A stretch of 42,193 nucleotides of DNA. It comes from an uncultured Erysipelotrichaceae bacterium (GTDB lineage Bacteria; Bacillota_I; Bacilli_A; Erysipelotrichales; Erysipelotrichaceae). The position numbers and the translations under genes were made by a program. The stretch covers positions 1 through 42,193 of the forward strand of contig CALVCT010000068.1 of the NCBI GenBank assembly GCA_944326055.1, written 5' to 3'. Each line of letters starts with the position of its first letter. Position 1 is the first letter of the stretch. Of the stretch, positions 14,975-23,825 are shown piece by piece. A model generated the notes under the pieces. The model saw only the letters and a program-made list of their open reading frames with translations. It ran no database searches and was not told the DNA's origin.

Positions 14975-15842
14975 CTTCTTCATCTAAGATCTTGATCTTA
15001 TCGCCATAACTTAAAAGTTTAGAGAAGAAAAGATCGGAGATACGTACTTTGATATGGACAATGTCCTTATTGACGATCACATCATCAAAGCTGTTTACCA
15101 TGTCATCTAAGATATAAGAAGTAGTGTCTAAGATCCTGATACTCACATCTTTTAGCTTACCACTGCTATAAGATGAGACGCTCTCTTTGATGATCTTTTG
15201 ACATTCCTCAAAACGCATAGGTCTTTTGTGTTTGAAAAAAGTAGGATGTAAGCTCTTGATATTGTCAAAGCGCACATGATAGATCTGCTTATTGTCGATA
15301 TAGGAATAATAGAGATAGTATTGGTTATTTGTAAGGTGCAAGAGATAGGGCATTATCTCACTTTGACGCTCTTTGATCCTTATGATCAGCGTCTCTTCTT
15401 TTTTGATCGCTTTTAAGATCTCTTCAAGGTAGTTAAGGTCTTGTCGGCGTCTATCCTTCCTTTCGATAGCGATCTTCTGAAAGAGTTTCTCATTGTATAT
15501 CGAAGTAAAGGAATAGAGTTTAGCGATCAGCTTTTCGCGACTTTTATCATCGATATTAGAGAAGCCGAAGACAAGATCGCTGAGCAATTTGATCTCTGAG
15601 GGACTAAAAGGTGTGAGATCAAGACGATAGCCAAGTCTTGGCGATGAATCGATCTTATAGCCCATAGTTCGTAGCGCCCTGATGTCATAAAGGACGGTCT
15701 TACGCTCGATCTCAGGCAGATCGTATTCTTCTAAAAGATGCATCTGGATATCTTTTGTATTCAGATAGTGTTCACTATCAGAATAGCGGATAAGGCATGT
15801 GAGCAGGGCGAGAAGTCTTTCTTTATACATCGCAGTCTTCAT
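14913..15842 (-). CDS. WYL-domain transcriptional regulator
   Basis: 309 aa. An N-terminal HTH_11-like winged helix (about 1-70: RLLALLTCLIRYSDSEHYLNTKDI, then ERKTVLYDIRALRTMGYKI) precedes a WYL-type ligand domain (about 150-230: TLIIRIKERQSEIMPYLLHL, NQYYLYYSY, HVRFDNIKSL) and a C-terminal extension. WYL proteins sense nucleic acid or nucleotide signals and control DNA-damage, defence or stress genes. It is divergent from a membrane-protein pair, the likeliest target. The transcript appears leaderless (see its promoter). Its 3' end overlaps the dinB partner gene convergently. Confidence 0.88.
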   Translation of the reverse strand: MKTAMYKERLLALLTCLIRYSDSEHYLNTKDIQMHLLEEYDLPEIERKTVLYDIRALRTMGYKIDSSPRLGYRLDLTPFSPSEIKLLSDLVFGFSNIDDKSREKLIAKLYSFTSIYNEKLFQKIAIERKDRRRQDLNYLEEILKAIKKEETLIIRIKERQSEIMPYLLHLTNNQYYLYYSYIDNKQIYHVRFDNIKSLHPTFFKHKRPMRFEECQKIIKESVSSYSSGKLKDVSIRILDTTSYILDDMVNSFDDVIVNKDIVHIKVRISDLFFSKLLSYGDKIKILDEEVNASYRALLDKVLARCLEPR

Positions 15843-15848
15843 ATCTAT

Positions 15849-15877
15849 ATCTTAATATAGTCCGTTTATAAGTACAA
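15849..15877 (-). promoter_or_regulatory. WYL regulator promoter, predicted leaderless
   Basis: On the minus strand TTGTAC (15877-15872), 17 nt, TAAGAT (15854-15849), then exactly 6 nt to the ATG at 15842. No Shine-Dalgarno. Confidence 0.6.
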
Positions 15878-15925
15878 TAGTCCTTTATTATCGCAATAGA
15901 ATATAGGCACATGGAGGTGGGGAAG

Positions 15926-16426
15926 ATGCAAAGATTATATTGGATAGAACTCATTGGTATCATGGCCAGTGCTATCGCACTAATAAATGGTGCAGCTTAT
16001 ATAGCTATAGGTCTACTACTGGTTCTCGCTTTTCTTTCATTACTATTTATTAAAGAGCGTGACTTTTTAAAGATCATGTTTCAAGGGGCTATAGCTTATC
16101 TTATCTTATATCTCTTGGCTCATAGCGGGTCTTTGGATTATGAAGGACTTGAAGTATATCTACTATTTTTAAGTATCGATCTTTCTTTACTATTCGAATC
16201 ATTGAAAGAGACACATGATTTTGGGGCGATGCTCAGTCCATATCTCTTCAGTTTTTTGGCGCTGCTCATTTTTACGATCTTAGTCATAGCTCTCAAAGAC
16301 AGTGCATTCATCACCGAATACTATCCTTTGGGTAGTTTCTCACTTCTTTGTATCATCGATATCGTCTTTCTACCATACCTAGCTTGTTTGACTTTATCAT
16401 TTTTGGTACATGAGTATAATAAATGA
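15926..16426 (+). CDS. Small integral membrane protein, unknown function
   Basis: 166 aa, almost entirely hydrophobic: about five to six membrane helices (WIELIGIMASAIALINGAAY, IAIGLLLVLAFLSLLFI, then IMFQGAIAYLILYLLAH, VYLLFLSIDLSLLF, LLIFTILVIALK and the last about 140-160). No transport or enzyme motif is recognised. The start is ATG 15926, behind a strong GGAGG (15913-15917); the ATG at 15911 sits before that site. It overlaps the next membrane gene and lies divergent from the WYL regulator, so the two membrane proteins probably form one regulated unit. Confidence 0.75.
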   Translation: MQRLYWIELIGIMASAIALINGAAYIAIGLLLVLAFLSLLFIKERDFLKIMFQGAIAYLILYLLAHSGSLDYEGLEVYLLFLSIDLSLLFESLKETHDFGAMLSPYLFSFLALLIFTILVIALKDSAFITEYYPLGSFSLLCIIDIVFLPYLACLTLSFLVHEYNK

Positions 16427-16805
16427 CATGACGAACGGTATGAAAATAGGTCTTTTTACGACAGTTTTGGCGATCGCTTCTTGGTTCATCTTGGAGCTCA
16501 TCGGCCTTGTCATCTCGATGAGTCTTAGGCCACGCTTCACACTAGTCTTTTGTCTTATGGGCATCATCGGCATCTTGATCTTACTGGTTTCTTATGTCTC
16601 AAAGAAACTCAAGATGCAAAGTAAGAAATATATGTTGGCAGTGTGGGTGATGGTCGAGATGATCGCGATCATCATCTGTATCTTCTTTAGTTTCTTCTTA
16701 CTTTTAAACTTACCAACAGAAAACGAGACCACTGAGGGCCTCGTCATTAGCTACATCGATCGTGATGAGCTTATCACTGATTATAATTTTGTCTATTATC
16801 GATGA
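16410..16805 (+). CDS. Small integral membrane protein, unknown function
   Basis: 131 aa with three clear helices (GLFTTVLAIASWFILELIGL, FTLVFCLMGIIGILILLVSY, VWVMVEMIAIIICIFFSF) and a polar C-terminal tail ending DYNFVYYR. The start overlaps the upstream membrane gene by 17 nt. A TATAAT at 16415-16420 lies 7 nt before an alternative in-frame ATG at 16428, so a second leaderless start is possible. No family recognised. The last 32 nt overlap the convergent aminotransferase gene. Confidence 0.72.
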   Translation: MSIINDMTNGMKIGLFTTVLAIASWFILELIGLVISMSLRPRFTLVFCLMGIIGILILLVSYVSKKLKMQSKKYMLAVWVMVEMIAIIICIFFSFFLLLNLPTENETTEGLVISYIDRDELITDYNFVYYR

Positions 16806-17979
16806 CTTTTTTGATCTTTGATGCTAGACCTTGAAGTTTAGCTTTGGGGATGCTGCAGATGGCGATACGGATGCCATGATATACTTTGACAGTGTAGATG
16901 TGTTCTTCGATGAGCCCTTTGAAGACTTCATCACTCATCTTGTCATCGTTCATCTTGACAGTGATAAAAAAACCTTCATCATAACGATATAGTTTTAGAT
17001 CTACTTCATTTGCTTCCTTAAGGAAGATCATAGCTCTTTCATGAAGGAGCTTTATCGCTTCAGCTTTTTCTTTATAGAATGCTTCATCAGCTATCGTCTT
17101 ACTGAAAGCGATCATCGCGGCGTTATTCGTGTTGGACCAGATATTGCGACAAGAGCGCACAAGGGCGTTATGAGTCTCTTTTATCACCTCTTCATCCTTG
17201 TGGATAGTGATCAGAGCACCAAGGCGCAGACCATAAGCTGTCATCGTCTTGGAGATCGAAAAAGCGATAGCGACAAGGACGTTGTCAGCTATCTCATCGA
17301 AGAGATCGAAGTGGCTATGAGCTTTAGTTAGATCATAGCTGTAATCGATATACGCGACATCGTCCAAGATGACGACCTTCTTATCAAGACTACTAGCTGT
17401 ATCGATGATCATCCTCCACTCTTCTTTACTATAACTGATGCCTGTAGGGTTATGACATGGCGAATTGATGATGACTAGGATATGATCTTGTCTAGTGGCT
17501 ATCTCTTGCATCTTTGATAACATATCCTCTATCTCATTTACGTCATAAGTCTGATAGTCAAGGCCGTATTCTTTAGCCATCGTCTTATATGAAGCCCAAG
17601 CGACATCAGGGGCTAAGACACTTTCACCTTCTTTTAAAAAGTCTTTAAGGCATAAAGAGACAGCACCACTACCACCAGCAGTAGCGATGATATCGTGAGG
17701 GATCTTGATGCGCCCTTCAAGCAAGTGTTTTTCGACCGCTTCTTTGTATTCCTTATTTCCTTCAGGGCTATCGGCATATTTCGCTTTTAAGCGATCATCG
17801 ATCTTATCAAAGTTATCATAGAAGCTTTTAAAAGCGACGATCTTACCATCTTCATCAAAGAGCGAACCTATCGTCGCGTTGACTGTTTTGGGACTATCAT
17901 CGGCACTTGCCATCCTTGATATAGCGAATACTGGATCATCGATCTTCGATATATCGAGGCCATCTTTCACAAAACGCAT
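16774..17979 (-). CDS. Class I/II PLP-dependent aminotransferase
   Basis: 401 aa fold-type I aminotransferase, AspC/aromatic aminotransferase-like. Visible: TAGGSGAVSLCLKDFL (cofactor phosphate loop), NSPCHNPTG with N177, VVILDDVAYIDY (D207, Y210) and the Schiff-base lysine K244 in SISKTMTAYGLRLGAL. The C-terminal RIAI arginine probably binds the substrate carboxylate. It probably exchanges amino groups between aspartate or aromatic amino acids and 2-oxoglutarate; the exact substrate is not readable. It is divergent from the HPrK-like gene with only 49 nt between starts, so their promoters overlap. SD-like AAAGGT lies upstream. Confidence 0.9.
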   Translation of the reverse strand: MRFVKDGLDISKIDDPVFAISRMASADDSPKTVNATIGSLFDEDGKIVAFKSFYDNFDKIDDRLKAKYADSPEGNKEYKEAVEKHLLEGRIKIPHDIIATAGGSGAVSLCLKDFLKEGESVLAPDVAWASYKTMAKEYGLDYQTYDVNEIEDMLSKMQEIATRQDHILVIINSPCHNPTGISYSKEEWRMIIDTASSLDKKVVILDDVAYIDYSYDLTKAHSHFDLFDEIADNVLVAIAFSISKTMTAYGLRLGALITIHKDEEVIKETHNALVRSCRNIWSNTNNAAMIAFSKTIADEAFYKEKAEAIKLLHERAMIFLKEANEVDLKLYRYDEGFFITVKMNDDKMSDEVFKGLIEEHIYTVKVYHGIRIAICSIPKAKLQGLASKIKKVIDNRQNYNQ

Positions 17980-18015
17980 CTTATCACCGACCTTTCATTT
18001 TATCTTCAAATAGCC

Positions 18016-18021
18016 TATAAT
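18016..18021 (+). promoter_or_regulatory. -10 box of the HPrK-like gene, predicted leaderless
   Basis: TATAAT at 18016-18021 ends 7 nt before the ATG at 18029. There is no Shine-Dalgarno and the -35 is weak (TTTCAT at 17993-17998). Confidence 0.55.
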
Positions 18022-18028
18022 CACATGT

Positions 18029-19711
18029 ATGGATACATTATATATCAAAAAACGTTTGGCTTTGATCGATTTTACTAAAGCCTACTATGATAACTATGAA
18101 GAGCTCTTATCTTCTAAAGAGTTCAAGACCTTTTTGGGTGCATTCTTAGATGATCTTAAGAAAAGTGATCCAGTGCTCTACACTTGGCTTGAGAGGTTTG
18201 GTGAAAGGGAGGCCATTATCGAGCATCTTATCATCACGCTAAAATATCTGACGGTCATCAGTTATGATGAGACGACTTCTTTGAACAAGCACGAAATCCC
18301 GATCATGTTGAATATCGTGGAGAAAGCTTATAACTTCTGGCGTGATCTGCATCGTTTTTCGATCATCTATTCCAAAGAAGACAATGGTCTTCTCATGTCA
18401 CGTTTTATTGCTTCTGATGTCGCTTTCAATGAGCTGATCATCTCTTTTTATCGCCTATGCGAAGAGAAACTACAAGGTCATCGTAACTTCGTCTATCGTC
18501 AATTACAAGCTGGTACGAATGCTGCCCTATTTCTTTCAAGAGCTAAGACAGCTTTGCCTGAGAAATATGATGTCTTAGCTAAAGTCCCATTTGTGACAAA
18601 AGTCATGATGCGCTCACCAATGATCATCCATCTAGATCACAATAAGCGTCTTGGCACTTTTTTAGAGACAAAGAGCGATCCACTTGGCAAAGGACAGTAT
18701 CGTGATTTTATCTGTTATCCGATCTTAGTTGGTGAGTGTTTGACTTTCGTCTATTTCCATAAGGATTTCATGGCTAGTGCCATCGGACTTGCGAATCTTT
18801 TTGAGTTTGCTCCTCCTGAGCTATGGCACAAGAAACCTGACTGTATCATCCTTTTTGGTGTCAAAGACAATAAGAAAGACACTGTTTATTATCATGATGT
18901 AGAAAATGATATCTATGTCGGTAAGATCTCGTATCAGCCGATCATTGAATACTTTGGTTATTTCAAGAAGATGGCTCTAACTTTACACAATCTTGTGATG
19001 ATGAGAAGAGGCTATCTACCGATACATGGGGCGATGCTTGAGATAAGACTGAAAGATGGTAAGACAAGAGGCGTTTGTCTGATGGGCGATAGTGGTGCTG
19101 GTAAGTCAGAGACGATCGAAGCTATGAATAAGATCGCTGAGCTTATCGAAGCGCAAGTCGTCATCTTTGATGACATGGGCGTCATGTATGTGAAAGATGG
19201 GGAAGTCTATGCGAAGGGCACAGAGATCGGTGCTTTCGTCAGACTTGATGATCTCGATAGTAGCGCGATGTATCGTGATATCGATAGATCGATCTTCTTC
19301 AATCCTGGAAACAATAACTCACGTGTCATCACGCCAGCGAGCCCTTATTCTGTCGTCATCGCGCCGCATAAAGTCGATATCTTCTTATATGCCAATAACT
19401 ATGATGATAAGAAGGGGCTTAGAGTGATAGATGATCTAAATGAGGTCAAAGATATCTATGTCCGTGGGAAGAGATTCGCTTTAGGTACGACAAATGAAGT
19501 CGGCATCTCTGAGACTTATTTCGCTAATCCTTTCGGCCCGATGCAAGAGAAGGAGCGATGTGATGTCCTTATCGATAAAGTGCTCAAGGCTTGTAAGGAA
19601 AGCAATGTCAAACTTGGCGAGATCTATACGAATCTTGGACTTAAAGATAAAGGTGAAGGTGGTATCATCGACGCCGCAAGAGCACTGATCGATCTGATCA
19701 AAGAGTCATGA
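18029..19711 (+). CDS. HPr kinase/PEPCK-superfamily P-loop protein, substrate unknown
   Basis: 560 aa. The C-terminal half (about 335-510) carries a P-loop GDSGAGKSE (353-361, K359), matching the HPr-kinase form GDSGxGKSE, preceded by the histidine motif LPIHGAMLEI and followed by an acidic pair in VVIFDDMGVMYV, as in HPrK and PEPCK. TYFANPFGPM lies near the C-terminus. The N-terminal 330 residues are a helical region not found in HprK (about 310 aa in all). It is far larger than HprK and lacks the usual ATP-PEPCK GLSGTGKTT form, so it probably phosphorylates a protein or small molecule I cannot name. Its stop overlaps a ZIP transporter start by 4 nt. Confidence 0.75.
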   Translation: MDTLYIKKRLALIDFTKAYYDNYEELLSSKEFKTFLGAFLDDLKKSDPVLYTWLERFGEREAIIEHLIITLKYLTVISYDETTSLNKHEIPIMLNIVEKAYNFWRDLHRFSIIYSKEDNGLLMSRFIASDVAFNELIISFYRLCEEKLQGHRNFVYRQLQAGTNAALFLSRAKTALPEKYDVLAKVPFVTKVMMRSPMIIHLDHNKRLGTFLETKSDPLGKGQYRDFICYPILVGECLTFVYFHKDFMASAIGLANLFEFAPPELWHKKPDCIILFGVKDNKKDTVYYHDVENDIYVGKISYQPIIEYFGYFKKMALTLHNLVMMRRGYLPIHGAMLEIRLKDGKTRGVCLMGDSGAGKSETIEAMNKIAELIEAQVVIFDDMGVMYVKDGEVYAKGTEIGAFVRLDDLDSSAMYRDIDRSIFFNPGNNNSRVITPASPYSVVIAPHKVDIFLYANNYDDKKGLRVIDDLNEVKDIYVRGKRFALGTTNEVGISETYFANPFGPMQEKERCDVLIDKVLKACKESNVKLGEIYTNLGLKDKGEGGIIDAARALIDLIKES

Positions 19712-20460
19712 TCCTTAAGCTTCTTATACCATTTATCGGTACGACACTTGGCTCAGCTTGTGTCTTCTTAGTGCACAAAGAAAAACTCGATGAGCGCATC
19801 GAGAAGGCTTTTTTAGGGTTTGCAAGCGGCGTGATGGTCGCTGCATCCTTCTTTTCGCTGCTTCTTCCATCTTTAGATAGTGGTGATATCACTATGGCTG
19901 TGATCGGCTTACTATCAGGAATGGGTTTTCTTCTTTTGATGGATAGCCTTTTGCCACATCTGCACTTGCATACTGATGAACCAGAGGGCCTTAAGACGAA
20001 AAAGAGATTATCGAAAGTCTTCATGATGTTTATGGCGGTGACGTTGCATAATGTGCCAGAGGGGGCAGCTGCAGGCATCGCGATGGTCTCAGGTACTGAT
20101 ATCATAAGTGAGAGTGCCAGTCTAGCACTGCTCATCGGTATCGCGATCCAAAATTTCCCTGAAGGAGCGATCGTCGCCTTACCTTTAAGAACAAGTGGCA
20201 TGTCTCGCTTCAAAGCTTTTCTTTATGGAACAGCTACAGGGGCTGTTGAACCTGTGGCGGCACTATTGATGTTTGTGATAGCACCGATGATCACGCCTTT
20301 TATGCCTTTGGCGCTGAGTTTCGCTGCAGGAGCTATGTTATATGTCGTGATCGAAGAACTCATACCAGAAGCTAGTGTCGGTAAACATTCTAATATCGCT
20401 ACAGTGGCTTTTGCTTTAGGTCTGGCATTGATGATGGTCTTGGATGTGACATTGTCTTGA
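19708..20460 (+). CDS. ZIP-family divalent metal transporter
   Basis: 250 aa, about eight membrane helices. The two ZIP metal-site motifs are present: AVTLHNVPEGAAAG in helix 4 and IQNFPEGAIVAL in helix 5, with a histidine-containing cytoplasmic loop (LLPHLHLHTDEP) between helices 3 and 4. The family moves Zn(II), Fe(II) or Mn(II) into the cytoplasm. The 4-nt overlap with the HPrK-like kinase gene means the two are made together, possibly so that the kinase has its metal or controls uptake. That link is inference. ZupT/GufA-like subgroup. Confidence 0.9.
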   Translation: MILKLLIPFIGTTLGSACVFLVHKEKLDERIEKAFLGFASGVMVAASFFSLLLPSLDSGDITMAVIGLLSGMGFLLLMDSLLPHLHLHTDEPEGLKTKKRLSKVFMMFMAVTLHNVPEGAAAGIAMVSGTDIISESASLALLIGIAIQNFPEGAIVALPLRTSGMSRFKAFLYGTATGAVEPVAALLMFVIAPMITPFMPLALSFAAGAMLYVVIEELIPEASVGKHSNIATVAFALGLALMMVLDVTLS

Positions 20461-20493
20461 GTATCTCATACTTATAACGATATCAAAATAAAC

Positions 20494-20509
20494 GGAGGCT
20501 TTTGCCTCC
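20494..20509. terminator. Bidirectional terminator between the ZIP gene and ispG
   Basis: GGAGGC (20494-20499), TTTT loop, GCCTCC (20504-20509), with T-rich sequence on the exits of both strands. It serves two convergent genes. Confidence 0.85.
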
Positions 20510-20510
20510 T

Positions 20511-21548
20511 TTAGAATTTATCGATCTCTTCTTTAAGTGTCTTGACGATATCTTTGGCTGCGATCGTCTTTATGATCTGGCCTTTTTTAAATAGTAGTGC
20601 ACTATCTTTCATGCCTGCAATACCGATATCAGCACCTCTAGCTTCACCAGGGCCATTGACTGCACAGCCCATGATCGCCACTTCAATGTCTTTATCTACT
20701 GTATAGAGATACTCTTCGATCTCTTTGACGATAGGCAACATATCATACTGGATACGACCACAAGTCGGGCAAGCTATGAGATTAGGCACAGCTTTATATA
20801 AGCCACAGGCTTTAAGGAGCTTCTTAGCGATGATGACTTCTTTGACAGGATCATCAGATATCGATATGCGTATCGTGTCACCTATGCCCTCAAGCAAGAG
20901 GTTGCCTAAAGCCAGTGATGATTTGAGTGTACTATCGATCAGTGTGCCTGCTTCTGTGACACCAAGATGCAAAGGGTATTCAAAAGTATCAGCAGCCAAA
21001 CGATATGCCCGTATCGTCTCAAGAGGGTCTGATGATTTGAATGATAGACATATGTCGTGGAAGTCTAATGCCTCTAAGATGCGGATGTGGTCTTTGGCAC
21101 TTTCGATCATCGAGACTTCTGAGCGCTCATATTTCTTGTTTAAGGAGCCAGCATTGATGCCGATACGTATCGGTACATTTCGACTTTTGGCTAATAAGAC
21201 TACTTCTTTGATCTTGGCTTCATCTTCGATATTACCGGGATTGAGCCTGATCTTATCAACGCCATTTTGGATGCACTTGATAGCGAAATCAGCATTGAAA
21301 TGGATATCAGCGACGATAGGGATACCTATCTCTTTTTTGATCTCACTTATCGCATATGCATCATCTTCATCTAAAACAGCGACACGTATGAGCTCACATC
21401 CGACTTCTTCAAGCTTTTTGATCTGGGCAACAGTTGCTTTTACATCTTTAGTCTTAGTGTTGGTCATCGATTGGATGACGACTTTATCCTGGTGGCCTAT
21501 CTTTAAGCCACCGACTGTTATCTCTCTTGTATTCTCTCTTCTTAGCAT
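20511..21548 (-). CDS. ispG: 4-hydroxy-3-methylbut-2-enyl diphosphate synthase (flavodoxin type)
   Basis: 345 aa, single-chain bacterial GcpE. It catalyses the penultimate step of the MEP isoprenoid pathway, reducing MEcPP to HMBPP with a 4Fe-4S cluster. The N-terminal TIM barrel has VVIQSMTNTKTKDV, VADIHFNADFA and KIRLNPGNI. The cluster ligands are C260, C263 and C295 plus E302 (ACPTCGR and MGCAVNGPGEA). It shows the cell makes isoprenoids by the MEP route. The ATG is 6 nt from an extended -10 with no Shine-Dalgarno, and it diverges from a GNAT gene with just 16 nt between start codons. Confidence 0.97.
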   Translation of the reverse strand: MLRRENTREITVGGLKIGHQDKVVIQSMTNTKTKDVKATVAQIKKLEEVGCELIRVAVLDEDDAYAISEIKKEIGIPIVADIHFNADFAIKCIQNGVDKIRLNPGNIEDEAKIKEVVLLAKSRNVPIRIGINAGSLNKKYERSEVSMIESAKDHIRILEALDFHDICLSFKSSDPLETIRAYRLAADTFEYPLHLGVTEAGTLIDSTLKSSLALGNLLLEGIGDTIRISISDDPVKEVIIAKKLLKACGLYKAVPNLIACPTCGRIQYDMLPIVKEIEEYLYTVDKDIEVAIMGCAVNGPGEARGADIGIAGMKDSALLFKKGQIIKTIAAKDIVKTLKEEIDKF

Positions 21549-21564
21549 ATTATGATATTAGCAT
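21549..21564. promoter_or_regulatory. Overlapping divergent promoters of ispG and the GNAT gene
   Basis: Minus strand: TGC-TAATAT, with the hexamer at 21560-21555, exactly 6 nt from the ispG ATG. Plus strand: TATGAT (21551-21556), 8 nt from the GNAT ATG at 21565. The two hexamers share bases, so the genes probably compete for polymerase, and both mRNAs would be leaderless or nearly so. Confidence 0.55.
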
Positions 21565-22107
21565 ATGAATGCAGATATCGATATAAGTAGTGTCTCACTG
21601 AAGACAAAAAGATTGCTATTGAGACCCTTTAAAAGAGAGGATCTTCATGATTTTTATGAGTATGCGAAAGTTGATGGCGTTGGTGAGATGGCTGGCTGGA
21701 AACATCATGAGAGTATCGAGACTACCAAGATCATTCTAGAGGACTTCATCAAGACGAAGAAGACTTTCGCTATCGTCTATAAGGATAAGGTCATTGGCTC
21801 ATTTGGCATCGAAAAGTATGATGAAGAAGAATTCAAAGAATTTAATGACCTCAAGTGCCGTGAGATCGGTTATGTTCTAAGTAAAGATTATTGGGGGAAA
21901 GGACTGATGCCGGAAGCTGTCACAAGTGTATGTGACTACCTTTTTTCTTGTGTAGGACTCGACCTTATTCTTTGTGCTTATTTCGATTTCAATGAAAGGT
22001 CAAGACGTGTCATAGAAAAATGTGGCTTTAAGTACTACAAAGAATATATGCGCAAAGAGATGGGGGATGAATACCTATGCGTCATGAACACACTTGAGCA
22101 CAGATGA
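21565..22107 (+). CDS. GNAT-family N-acetyltransferase, RimJ/RimL-like
   Basis: 180 aa. Acetyl-CoA fold of the ribosomal-protein-serine acetyltransferase group: LKTKRLLLRPFKREDLHDFYEYA at the start, IGSFGIEKYD, then REIGYVLSKDYWGKGLMPEAVTSVCDYLF containing the WGKGLMPEA acetyl-CoA loop, and FNERSRRVIEKCGFKYYKEY. The acceptor is unknown; related proteins modify ribosomal proteins, aminoglycosides or small amines. No Shine-Dalgarno. It shares a 16-nt promoter region with ispG. Confidence 0.9.
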   Translation: MNADIDISSVSLKTKRLLLRPFKREDLHDFYEYAKVDGVGEMAGWKHHESIETTKIILEDFIKTKKTFAIVYKDKVIGSFGIEKYDEEEFKEFNDLKCREIGYVLSKDYWGKGLMPEAVTSVCDYLFSCVGLDLILCAYFDFNERSRRVIEKCGFKYYKEYMRKEMGDEYLCVMNTLEHR

Positions 22108-22163
22108 TGATCCCTATCTTGATCAACTAAAGTGATCTATCGGTGCAAACGACACTTTCCAAT

Positions 22164-22182
22164 AGAAAACACGTGGTTTTCT
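22164..22182. repeat. Short perfect inverted repeat upstream of the ABC exporter
   Basis: AGAAAAC, 5-nt loop, GTTTTCT. There is no following T-run, so it is either a weak GNAT terminator or a regulatory hairpin. Confidence 0.4.
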
Positions 22183-22239
22183 GATGGGGCTATTTAGTAT
22201 CGTGTTATCATATAGTCATTAAGTGGACAAAGAAAGCAT

Positions 22240-23824
22240 ATGAAGCTCCTATTTAAGTATTTTCTAGATAGTGTAATAAAGTTTCCTAACTTTTTTATTG
22301 GTTCTCTTTTTATGTGTATAATGTGCGCGTTATGCACAGCTTCTTTGCCAATATTACTGCAGAACACCTTGAATGATGTGACATCGTTATCTGATGGGTT
22401 TTATATACAGATTTTGCTGATAATAATCGTATTAGTATTATCTATCGTATTGGAGATCTGTAAGTACATCTCTTTAGATAAAATGGGTGGTAATTACATT
22501 TCTAGTCTTCTTTCAAGACTCGAAAAAGCACTTTTAGATCTAGATGAACTTTCGATCAACAAATACGGAAAAAACAAGATCGACCACATTCTGTACTCTG
22601 ATGTGCTCGATGTTTTTAGAGTAATAGGGAATTTTTTACCAAGCATTACCACTTCGATCTTGATCTCGATTTTGTTGTTTGTGATATCTGCCATCATCGA
22701 TGTCAAAGTTGCTGTATTTCTCATATCAGCAGATCTGATTGGATTATCGATATCTTATATTTCTAAGAATAAGATCAGGAATACTTCATCTAACACAAAC
22801 AAAATAATAAAAGAGTTACATTTGCTACTTGAGGATTTCACAAGTACGATGTCATTTATCAAAGTCAATGGTCTAGGTCGATATTATTCTGAAAGGACTA
22901 CAAACTGTATCAACGATTTTATATCTTCATCTATAAGTGAGGATAAGACTATCTACTTTTATGGCGGCTTGATGAGTAAGATCATCTCGCTGTTGCAAAT
23001 ACTATTTTCAATCATATTAGCGGCTATGATCTCAGACAATACTGTATACCTTGATATTCGATCTAGCTATGAATGAAACAGGAAAGATCGAAACTTTATT
23101 GAACCAGATCAATAGGTCTTTTGTGTGTTTTAAAAATGTTGACGATATTCTCGGTAATATCGAACATTACTGTTCAAAAGGGATCATACTTTCTTCAATA
23201 GATCATCTAGATGTTCGTGTAGATGGTTTTAGCTATAGCGATGATGGGGAAGATATCCTCTCAAATATCGATCTCCATCTTACTAGAGGAGACACGATGA
23301 TGTTGAAGGGCAAGAATGGTTCTGGCAAAAGTACACTTTTAAAATTGATCGTCAGAATAATAGGTAACTTTTCAGGTTCGATCAAATTAAACGATATCGA
23401 TATAAAAGATGTTGATGTGAACAGTCTGTATGACAATATCTTATATGTATCTCAAAGCGATTATTTTGTTGGGGAAACGATATACGACTATCTATGTCTT
23501 ACAAGTCATAGAATCATCGATAAAAATGAATTGGTGAGGCTATTTGATGATCTTGGTCTAAATGTTGACATAGATACAGCTATAGATACGCTTGCATCAA
23601 ATCTTTCTGGTGGCCAAAGAAAGAAGTTACAGATCGCCAGGATCTTACTATCTAAAGATAAATCAGTGATCATTATAGATGAAGTCGATGCTGGCCTTGA
23701 TACTGAATCTAAAAAAATATATGAAGAGACCATAAATGGTATTGCTGCTAGTAAAAATAAGATCATGATCATGATCCAACACACAGACAACAACATACGA
23801 TACAATAAAGAGCTCTATTTATAA
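22240..23824 (+). pseudogene. ABC exporter half-transporter split by a frameshift
   Basis: Two frames together give about 530 residues, the usual length of a fused membrane-ATPase exporter. Frame one (22240-23076, 278 aa) has about five to six membrane helices and a large cytoplasmic loop. It ends at DNTVYLDIRSSYE. Frame two (open before 23051 to 23824) continues the expected linker, FDLAMNETGKIETLLNQINR, into an intact ATPase: Walker A GKNGSGKST, QSDYFVGETIYDYL, signature LSGGQRKKLQIARIL, Walker B IIIDEVDAGLD and the switch histidine in IQHT. The frames overlap 26 nt with no ribosome site for the second. A single +1 shift near 23040-23075 explains it. A sequencing error or programmed shift is possible; the substrate is unknown. 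Confidence 0.75.
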
Positions 23825-23825
23825 A

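Noticed and set aside
18029-19711. Calling the HPrK-like protein hprK or pckA
   Set aside because: The P-loop form fits HprK but size and N-terminal region do not, and the PEPCK kinase motifs are not matched, so no symbol was given.
22164-22182. Inverted repeat as the GNAT terminator
   Set aside because: Too short and without a T-run; kept only as a repeat.
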